A stretch of DNA of 11,171 nt from JBLIAZ01 sp047632015 (GTDB lineage Bacteria; Bacteroidota; Bacteroidia; Flavobacteriales_C; GCA-002722245): contig JBLIBC010000061.1 of NCBI GenBank assembly GCA_047632015.1, positions 1-11,171 of the forward strand, read 5' to 3'. The notes under the pieces were generated by a model. It was given only the letters and a program-made list of their open reading frames with translations. It was not told where the DNA came from and made no database searches. The position numbers and the translations under genes are program-made. Every line of letters starts with the position of its first letter. The stretch's first letter is position 1. Below are positions 8,228 to 11,171 of the stretch, piece after piece.

Positions 8228-8404
8228 ATGAACAACACATTACAAGCACATACAAATTTACTCAGCCACCAGTCCTATGGTGATCTATTGGTTGAGAGTA
8301 GTGAATATCAACCTTCGTTTGAAAATTTAAGTGATCCGATATCATTTGATTCCCAGGGAGATCCCAAGCAAAATAATCCGAGAAAGAGTTTAGACATGTA
8401 TTGA
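8228..8404 (+). CDS. Small hypothetical protein, 58 residues
   Basis: ATG at 8228 opens a 58-codon frame, MNNTLQAHTNLLSHQ...KSLDMY, ending TGA 8402-8404. The protein is hydrophilic, rich in S, N, Q and D, without a signal peptide, membrane segment or cysteine, and resembles no family I know. Support for it being expressed comes from context: it sits just downstream of a divergent control region and a repeated leader, and a strong intrinsic terminator follows 25 bases after its stop. No clear Shine-Dalgarno site is visible (AT-rich ATACTATAAA precedes the start), which is normal for this phylum. It could be a regulator partner, a toxin/antitoxin-sized peptide, or a leader ORF of the tRNA-like locus. 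Confidence 0.5.
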   Translation: MNNTLQAHTNLLSHQSYGDLLVESSEYQPSFENLSDPISFDSQGDPKQNNPRKSLDMY

Positions 8405-8428
8405 TACAAATACATATCAATGAACGAA

Positions 8429-8455
8429 GCCTCGGTTTACACTGAGGCTTTTTTT
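8429..8455 (+). terminator. Intrinsic terminator after the 58-residue ORF
   Basis: An 8-bp stem GCCTCGGT/ACTGAGGC (8429-8436 and 8441-8448, one G-T pair) with a TTAC loop is followed directly by seven T (8449-8455). It would end the small-gene transcript before the tRNA-like array. Confidence 0.85.
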
Positions 8456-8481
8456 GTGCCCAAAAACAAAATAATCGTTCA

Positions 8482-8508
8482 TTGAAATCTTGAGTTACAC
8501 TAATTTAA
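8482..8508 (+). promoter_or_regulatory. Possible promoter for the tRNA-like array
   Basis: TTGA (8482-8485) and TAATTTAA (8501-8508) loosely resemble the Bacteroidota -33 TTTG and -7 TAnnTTTG boxes, directly in front of the first cloverleaf at 8511. Spacing is 15, shorter than usual, and the -7 match is partial. Confidence 0.25.
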
Positions 8509-8510
8509 AT

Positions 8511-8584
8511 AGGCCTGTAGCCCAACGGGCAGAGGCGTCAGATTTAGGATCTGAACAGTGTGGGTTCGAATCCCACCAGGCCTA
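8511..8584 (+). tRNA. tRNA-like cloverleaf, anticodon UAG (leucine-type), short variable loop
   Basis: A full cloverleaf can be drawn. Acceptor AGGCCTG (8511-8517) pairs with CAGGCCT (8577-8583). The D-stem is GCC/GGC (8520-8522, 8534-8536) with a GG-containing loop. The anticodon stem is TCAGA/TCTGA (8538-8542, 8550-8554) with loop TTTAGGA. The T-arm is GTGGG-TTCGAAT-CCCAC (8560-8576), and A8584 is the discriminator. Anticodon TAG (8545-8547) would read CUA (Leu), and A73 fits leucine, but the variable region is only five bases whereas bacterial tRNA-Leu has a long variable arm. CCA is not encoded (ACA follows). It may be an odd functional tRNA or a mimic. Confidence 0.65.
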
Positions 8585-8585
8585 C

Positions 8586-8670
8586 AGTAAATAGGAATAT
8601 AGAGTTTACTCTTTTATTCCATTTGCAACTGTGGTTGGTGGGAAAAACTTGTTAATCCCACCAGGCCTAC
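8586..8670 (+). repeat. 85-bp tandem unit, copy 1: hairpins plus variant tRNA 3' half
   Basis: The unit begins directly after the UAG element and ends with the same 15 bases as that element (T-stem 3' strand plus acceptor 3' strand and AC). Inside, AGTAAA/TTTACT (8586-8591, 8605-8610) or the competing GGAATA/TATTCC can pair. TGGTGGGA/TCCCACCA (8636-8643, 8656-8663) then forms an enlarged T-arm whose loop is AAAACTTGTTAA in place of TTCGAAT. Confidence 0.75.
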
Positions 8671-8755
8671 AGTAAATAGGAGTATAGAGTTTACTCTTTT
8701 ATTCCATTTGCAACTGTGGTCGGTGGGAAAAACTTGTTAATCCCACCAGGCCTAC
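8671..8755 (+). repeat. 85-bp tandem unit, copy 2
   Basis: This copy is identical to 8586-8670 at 83 of 85 positions. The differences are A to G at unit position 12, which keeps a stem pair as G-T, and T to C at position 51. It therefore provides a third version of the same acceptor 3' strand downstream of a single 5' half. Confidence 0.8.
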
Positions 8756-8767
8756 AGTATTAAAGAT

Positions 8768-8841
8768 GGGTCTGTAGTCCAATTGGCAGAGACATCCGGT
8801 TTAAGCCCGGTACAGTGTAGGTTCGAATCCTACCAGACCTA
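8768..8841 (+). tRNA. tRNA-like cloverleaf, anticodon UAA (leucine-type), short variable loop
   Basis: Acceptor GGGTCTG (8768-8774) pairs with CAGACCT (8834-8840, first pair G-T). The D-stem is GTC/GAC (8777-8779, 8791-8793) with GG in the loop. The anticodon stem is CCGG/CCGG (8796-8799, 8807-8810) with loop TTTAAGC and anticodon TAA (8802-8804). The variable region is ACAGT, the T-arm GTAGG-TTCGAAT-CCTAC (8817-8833) and the discriminator A8841. The outer anticodon-stem pair is T-T. As with the UAG element 250 bases upstream, the anticodon and A73 say leucine but the variable loop is class I. The two share ACAGTGT and overall layout, so they are probably duplicates. Confidence 0.65.
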
Positions 8842-8851
8842 CAATAAATTT

Positions 8852-9039
8852 GGGAATGCGTCAACGTTGGAGAGTTGATCTGGTCTGAGCCGAGGAGAAC
8901 CGAGGAGGAACGACGAACAAGTGAATTCGAAAATGTAGAATAAGATGAACAAACGACGACCAACCGAACACAAAAAAATGAAATACATGAGGAAAAACCA
9001 GCGCATAAAGCTGAACAGGTTCGAATCCTATCACTCCCA
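8852..9039 (+). ncRNA. Split serine-like tRNA element with ~140-base insertion
   Basis: The 5' part is acceptor GGGAATG (8852-8858), D-arm TCAA/TTGA (8861-8864, 8875-8878) and an imperfect anticodon stem around loop TCTGAGC (8884-8890), whose anticodon position reads TGA (Ser). The 3' part is a T-arm with loop TTCGAAT (9020-9026) and acceptor CACTCCC (9032-9038), which pairs with the 5' strand except for one A-C, then A9039. Between them are a possible purine-rich variable arm, leader repeat copy 2 and a small ORF. C at position 33 and C at position 8 depart from normal tRNAs, so this is more likely tRNA-derived than a working tRNA. Confidence 0.5.
8886..8926 (+). repeat. Leader repeat, copy 2 (inside the serine-like element)
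   Basis: TGAGCCGAGG (8886-8895) and CGAACAAGTGAAT (8914-8926) repeat the two blocks at 8175-8205. Here the first block overlaps the anticodon loop and stem of the serine-like element. Another ATGAAC start follows at 8945. Confidence 0.6.
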
Positions 9040-9043
9040 CTGA
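8945..9043 (+). CDS. Possible 32-residue basic peptide overlapping a tRNA-like 3' half
   Basis: ATG at 8945 opens MNKRRPTEHKKMKYMRKNQR..., ending TGA 9041-9043, with about 12 K/R residues in 32. Its last ten codons run through the T-arm and acceptor strand of the serine-like element. In favour: the same leader blocks precede both this start and the 58-residue ORF, and both begin ATGAAC. Against: the two peptides are otherwise unrelated, the frame is short and tRNA-like sequence often leaves chance ORFs open. If real, its translation would conflict with folding of the T-arm. Confidence 0.25.
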   Translation: MNKRRPTEHKKMKYMRKNQRIKLNRFESYHSH

Positions 9044-9044
9044 G

Positions 9045-9124
9045 AGTAGAAATGAAAATTCATTTTCGATTACTACTTACTTCAGTGGGTAGTAGGATGA
9101 ACTTGTTAATCCTGTGATTCCCAC
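9045..9124 (+). repeat. Second 3' half of the serine-like element with AACTTGTT loop
   Basis: The layout matches the 85-bp units. AGTAG/CTACT (9045-9049, 9073-9077) encloses AAATGA/TCATTT (9050-9055, 9060-9065). A long hairpin follows, GTGGG/CCCAC (9085-9089, 9120-9124) with inner stem AGGAT/ATCCT (9094-9098, 9109-9113) and loop GAACTTGTTA. ATTCCC (9117-9122) followed by AC is a second acceptor 3' strand that pairs perfectly with GGGAAT (8852-8857). Confidence 0.6.
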
Positions 9125-9133
9125 CACAATACA

Positions 9134-9292
9134 TCTGGAAAAATAACAATTGGCTGTTTACCCCGTCTGGAGCGGGGAGGTTCGATGTTAGGAGGAGAAG
9201 ATGGAAACCCATCTTCGGTAATCAAATTTGCCGAAAGTACATTTAGTACTTTCTCCTTTTAATTTCAAAGGTTCGAGTCCTACTTTCCAGAC
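9134..9292 (+). ncRNA. Proline-like tRNA element interrupted near its T-arm by a four-way-junction insert
   Basis: Acceptor TCTGGAA (9134-9140) pairs perfectly with TTCCAGA (9285-9291). The D-arm is AACA/TGTT (9145-9148, 9155-9158) and the anticodon stem CCCCG/CGGGG (9161-9165, 9173-9177) has loop TCTGGAG, reading TGG (Pro) but with C at position 33. The 3' part holds TTCGAGT followed by CCTAC. About 77 bases forming a separate structured element (9187-9263) sit between anticodon arm and T-loop, and AGGTTCGA occurs on both sides of it (9178-9185 and 9269-9276). The long perfect acceptor pairing across the insert argues that the whole 158 bases fold as one unit. Confidence 0.55.
9187..9263 (+). 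ncRNA. Perfectly packed four-way junction element A
   Basis: The closing stem GTTAGGAGGA/TCCTTTTAAT (9187-9196, 9254-9263) has ten pairs including three G-T. Three hairpins fill the interior with no unpaired base between helices: GAAGATGG-AAAC-CCATCTTC (9197-9216), GGTAA/TTGCC (9217-9221, 9228-9232) and GAAAGTAC-ATTTA-GTACTTTC (9233-9253). This is far more ordered than chance. Element B at 9396-9552 shares the closing stem and one arm. Confidence 0.65.
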
Positions 9293-9296
9293 GATC

Positions 9297-9328
9297 AACC
9301 CCAAGCGAAATGGTGATCGCTTGGGGTT
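9297..9328. other. Strong 11-bp hairpin between tRNA-like elements
   Basis: AACCCCAAGCG (9297-9307) and CGCTTGGGGTT (9318-9328) are perfectly complementary around a 10-base loop. A-rich sequence follows instead of T, so it is not a standard intrinsic terminator on the plus strand. It may serve as a transcript end, a processing site or a spacer between elements. Confidence 0.6.
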
Positions 9329-9395
9329 AAAACAAAACATTTTGGTGCTGTAGTTGAACTGGTAGAATACTCGACTGTCTATCGAGAGGTTCGAT

Positions 9396-9552
9396 GTTAG
9401 GAGGAGGAAGTACTAAATGTACTTCCGGCATAATAAAATTGGTATCGTGGCTAAATGGCTAAAGCAACCGACTGTCTATCGGAAGATTGTGAGTTCGAAT
9501 CTCATCGGTACCGCTAAATACCTCAAGTCCGAAAGGACTTGCTCCTCTTAAT
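9396..9552 (+). ncRNA. Four-way junction element B carrying a tRNA in its middle arm
   Basis: The closing stem GTTAGGAGGA (9396-9405) pairs with TCCTCTTAAT (9543-9552). The first arm is GGAAGTAC-TAAAT-GTACTTCC (9406-9426) and the last is CAAGTCC-GAAA-GGACTTG with a GNRA tetraloop (9524-9541). The middle arm (9427-9523) holds a complete tRNA-Asp-like cloverleaf. A 21-base box at its 5' edge (9386-9406) is identical to 9177-9197 of element A, and the 3' edge 9542-9558 matches 9253-9269 at 15 of 17 positions. Confidence 0.6.
9441..9513 (+). tRNA. tRNA-Asp(GUC)-like, nested inside junction element B
   Basis: This is the best-formed cloverleaf in the window. Acceptor GGTATCG (9441-9447) pairs with CGGTACC (9506-9512, one T-G) and the discriminator is G9513, as expected for tRNA-Asp. 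U8 is present. The D-stem is GCT/AGC (9450-9452, 9463-9465) with GG in the loop. The anticodon stem CCGA/TCGG (9468-9471, 9479-9482) has loop CTGTCTA, anticodon GTC at 9474-9476. The variable region is AGATT and the T-arm GTGAG-TTCGAAT-CTCAT (9489-9505). T at position 37 is unusual because a purine is nearly universal there. CCA is not encoded. Its anticodon loop is identical to the surrounding outer 5' half. Confidence 0.7.
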
Positions 9553-9574
9553 CTCAAATATGCAGTTTAATGAT

Positions 9575-9602
9575 GGTTCGACTCCATCTCGATGTACTAC
9601 CT
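9575..9602 (+). repeat. Direct repeat of tRNA 3' end, left of Fic gene
   Basis: 23 bases starting GGTTCGACTCC (9575-9597) recur exactly at 10513-10535. ACCT follows both after a one-base difference. The repeat covers the T-loop and acceptor 3' strand, the part of tRNA genes usually duplicated by site-specific integration. Confidence 0.75.
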
Positions 9603-9640
9603 AATCCATTAACCCCCATAAAGAATATCATCACACCTAA

Positions 9641-9670
9641 CCGTCTTTGCAAGGCACGAAGCAATCTCAC
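9641..9670. repeat. Degenerate interspersed REP-like repeat
   Basis: The core TTGCAAGGCACGAAGCAATC resembles the widespread bacterial repeat of the form CATTGCGAGG-ACGAAGCAATCTC, seen in many genomes including Bacteroidota. TTGC/GCAA form its short inverted repeat. It lies in the 100-base gap before the Fic gene, which otherwise holds only a weak TAACTTAG box (9680-9687) that could act as a -7 element. Confidence 0.55.
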
Positions 9671-9705
9671 TTTTTTCTGTAACTTAGTATTGAAAATCAA
9701 GCGCA

Positions 9706-10509
9706 ATGGAAAAGCTAATCGAAATCATTAAAAATTATCAAAGTTTAAACCTTGATTCGGTGGCTGACTTTGCAAAGTTTAATGAGTATGCGATTACTGC
9801 TCACAGTACCCAAATTGAGGGTTCAACTCTTACCCAAGCAGATACAAGTTTACTGCTAGACGAAGGTATTACCCCAAAAGGAAAACCTTTAACGCACACA
9901 TTAATGGTGACGGATCACCACAAGGCTTTGCTACTTGTAAAGTCAATAGCAAAAAGCAATCAAGCAATTACCGCTGATACCATTCAATTAATCAACGGCG
10001 CTGTCATGAAATCGACGGGAGACATTAAAAACACTGCCTTAGGTACAATCGACACAAGTAAAGGTGAATTACGAAAAGGGTCGGTATACGTCAGCGCACG
10101 GTATTTTATGAGTCATGAAAAAGTCCCTGGTGCTTTAAATGATTTATGCTATCAAATCAACGAAGGAATTAAAAGAGCTAGTAGCTTAAAGGAGAAAATT
10201 ACACTTTGTTTTGCAGCACATTATGAACTTGTTACGATTCATCCTTTTTACGACGGAAACGGAAGAACCAGCAGGTTGTTGATGAATTTATTGCAGGAAA
10301 AGTTTGACTTACCAATGAGTAGTATTTACAAAGAAGACAAATTAGCCTACATCAATGCTCTGGAAAGTACAAGAGAAAAAGAATCCATGATTCCCTTTGA
10401 TGGTTTCATGATTTCTCAATACAGTAAATATTTAGTCGAAGACATCAAGTTGTTTAATAAGCAGAACAAGGGAAAAGATGATGGTTTTGGACTTTCTTTT
10501 ATGTTTTAA
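9706..10509 (+). CDS. Fic-domain protein (predicted AMP-transferase) with N-terminal inhibitory helix
   Basis: The core motif HPFYDGNGRTSR (residues 179-190) is a full HxFx(D/E)GNGRxxR signature, so the catalytic histidine H179 and nucleotide-binding residues are intact. STQIEGS (34-40) matches the (S/T)xxxE(G/N) inhibitory motif, placing it with self-inhibited Fic proteins that carry the inhibitory helix N-terminally. The 267-residue length is on the short side: there is no C-terminal winged-helix domain, and the tail is charged and Lys-rich. Fic enzymes usually transfer AMP from ATP to a hydroxyl of a target protein, and the target here is unknown. No partner antitoxin gene adjoins it. It is flanked by 23-bp direct repeats of a tRNA 3' end, suggesting it arrived as a cassette. 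ATG at 9706 is the first in-frame start and no Shine-Dalgarno site is seen. Confidence 0.9.
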   Translation: MEKLIEIIKNYQSLNLDSVADFAKFNEYAITAHSTQIEGSTLTQADTSLLLDEGITPKGKPLTHTLMVTDHHKALLLVKSIAKSNQAITADTIQLINGAVMKSTGDIKNTALGTIDTSKGELRKGSVYVSARYFMSHEKVPGALNDLCYQINEGIKRASSLKEKITLCFAAHYELVTIHPFYDGNGRTSRLLMNLLQEKFDLPMSSIYKEDKLAYINALESTREKESMIPFDGFMISQYSKYLVEDIKLFNKQNKGKDDGFGLSFMF

Positions 10510-10512
10510 TCA

Positions 10513-10539
10513 GGTTCGACTCCATCTCGATGTACACCT
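10513..10539 (+). repeat. Direct repeat of tRNA 3' end, right of Fic gene
   Basis: This exact 23-base copy (10513-10535) of 9575-9597 begins 3 bases after the Fic stop codon. The T-stem 5' strand present at the left copy (GATGG) is not preserved here, so only the part from GG-TTCGACT onward was duplicated. Confidence 0.75.
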
Positions 10540-10592
10540 CAATTACACTAAAGACTGTTGTCAATGAGCTGCCGGTAGCCCAGGTAACTTTT

Positions 10593-11171
10593 TTAATTTT
10601 CAGGATAAGAGTAGACTACGCGTTTAAACAAGTTTTGACCATGAAATAATTTTTGTTCTACAACCCTATTCTGCTTGTCAAAAACATATTGATTATTCTT
10701 AATGTCTCCGTTTGCTGATACAACGTTGACCATCTTTTGTCGATCGAAGAGACGAAGCTCCAAAGTATGCTGTACGTCATTATAAATCAATCGATTAATC
10801 AATAAATTTCTAAATAACTGACCACCTTCGGAATATTCAATTTTCCCAATACTCTCTGCATTAGTCGTGGTCATTTCATTTTGGTTCAATTTGTAGTCCG
10901 TAGTAAACGTCTTACCCCATTCAAACCGAGTATACTTCCAATTAACTTTGGTTGTATCATTATTCCATATGATACTATCTGTTTTAAACAACTGCAAGGT
11001 GTCCTTGAAAAAGTAACTTTTACAAACCATCATATTCTTTAATGCTTCACAAGTTGTTACTGCGTGTTTTGCACCTTCCCGGTTTAACCGGTTTATCTTT
11101 ACAGGAATTCCACCAACAAAATATGCCGTAAAACTTGAACTATAACTAAGAGAGTCCAAGCTAACCACAAT
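10593..11171 (-). CDS. Hypothetical protein, C-terminal part (start beyond window)
   Basis: A minus-strand frame enters at the right edge and ends at TAA (10593-10595), giving at least 192 residues. The codon before the first possible start (GTG at 11166-11168) is also open (Ile), so the gene very likely begins outside the window. The protein is rich in N, K, T and aromatic residues with alternating beta-type stretches such as KRVVYSYPEN and GKIEYSEGGQLFRN. These resemble the loose beta repeats of secreted or surface Bacteroidota proteins, but I see no definite motif and do not recognise a family. It is convergent with the Fic gene with an 83-base gap, and no clear terminator is present. Confidence 0.6.
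   Translation of the reverse strand: MVVSLDSLSYSSSFTAYFVGGIPVKINRLNREGAKHAVTTCEALKNMMVCKSYFFKDTLQLFKTDSIIWNNDTTKVNWKYTRFEWGKTFTTDYKLNQNEMTTTNAESIGKIEYSEGGQLFRNLLINRLIYNDVQHTLELRLFDRQKMVNVVSANGDIKNNQYVFDKQNRVVEQKLFHGQNLFKRVVYSYPEN

Larger units (their letters stand above)
9344..9602 (+). ncRNA. Outer Asp-like tRNA 5' half, junction insert, and orphan 3' half
   Basis: The 5' half has acceptor-like GGTGCTG (9344-9350), TA, D-stem GTT/AAT with a GG loop, and a perfect anticodon stem CTCGA/TCGAG (9370-9374, 9382-9386) with loop CTGTCTA, reading GTC (Asp). Junction element B then follows. A 3' half with a perfect T-arm, GATGG-TTCGACT-CCATC (9572-9588), closes the unit, but its acceptor strand (TCGATGT, 9589-9595) does not pair with GGTGCTG. 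So the 3' half either came from another tRNA or was exchanged. Confidence 0.45.

Noticed and set aside
8045..8740. Reverse transcriptase-type retron or other ncRNA defence unit
   Set aside because: No reverse transcriptase, nuclease or known effector gene is present next to the structured RNAs within the window.
8586..8755. CRISPR-like array from repeated units
   Set aside because: There are only two adjacent 85-bp copies without unique spacers, and their ends are tRNA 3' sequence. No cas genes are present.
8760..8963. Minus-strand 67-codon ORF across the UAA tRNA-like element
   Set aside because: It is antisense to a well-formed cloverleaf, has low complexity typical of chance ORFs over tRNA sequence, and shows no recognisable domain or upstream signals.
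9297..9328. Intrinsic terminator
   Set aside because: The 11-bp stem is strong, but A-rich rather than T-rich sequence follows on the plus strand, and on the minus strand no T-run follows either. It is listed as a hairpin of unknown role.
9524..9541. Hammerhead-like ribozyme because of the CC-GAAA-GG hairpin
   Set aside because: The conserved CTGATGA core and second GAAA strand of a hammerhead are absent. The hairpin is better explained as a GNRA-capped arm of junction element B.
10565..10592. Terminator or tRNA 5' fragment (GCCGGTAGCCCAGGTAACT plus T-run) between the Fic gene and the last gene
   Set aside because: The possible stem is only three to four pairs and no other tRNA arm can be drawn. 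The T-run alone is not enough.

Overview
The window is AT-rich, with almost no Shine-Dalgarno sites, tightly overlapping genes and protein families that fit a member of the Bacteroidota, probably near the Flavobacteriales. This placement is inferred from sequence style only.

Region 1 (1-6172, plus strand) is a translationally coupled operon around polyamine chemistry at the membrane. It holds the 3' end of an S-adenosylmethionine decarboxylase (speD-like), an unrecognised three-segment membrane protein, a membrane-anchored spermidine-synthase-like aminopropyltransferase, an unrecognised histidine-containing polytopic protein, a predicted Tat-exported lipoprotein flavoenzyme of the amine-oxidase type, and a two-TM potassium channel with an RCK domain. 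Neighbouring genes overlap by 32, 8, 8 and 1 bases, and one pair is 3 bases apart. The likely scheme is that decarboxylated SAM from SpeD feeds the aminopropyltransferase, while the flavoenzyme and channel act in the same membrane or envelope response.

Region 2 (6283-8037, minus strand) is one 584-residue ORF joining a WYL-type transcriptional regulator to a PhyH-type Fe(II)/2-oxoglutarate dioxygenase. It diverges from region 3 across a 190-base gap containing several inverted repeats.

Region 3 (about 8040-9640) is the unusual part. After a 58-residue ORF with a clear terminator comes a 1.1 kb array of tRNA-like elements. Two are compact cloverleaves with leucine-type anticodons (UAG, UAA) but short variable loops. 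One is a serine-like element split by about 140 bases that hold a small basic ORF. One is a proline-like element with a perfectly packed four-way-junction RNA inserted near its T-arm. One is an Asp-like 5' half carrying a related junction that itself contains a complete tRNA-Asp-like cloverleaf. Extra copies of tRNA 3' halves, with the T-loop replaced by an AACTTGTTAA-type loop, follow two of these elements. The two junction elements show base-pair covariation, and their interiors are inverted relative to each other.

Region 4 (9575-10539) is a Fic-domain protein gene bracketed by 23-bp direct repeats of a tRNA 3' end, as if a cassette had entered the array. The window closes with the 3' part of an unrecognised minus-strand gene (10593 to the edge).

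A reasonable working idea is that region 3 is a tRNA-mimic locus (decoy, sensor or mobile cassette array), possibly controlled by the adjacent WYL regulator. No RNA ligase, nuclease or integrase gene lies in the window, so its function is open.
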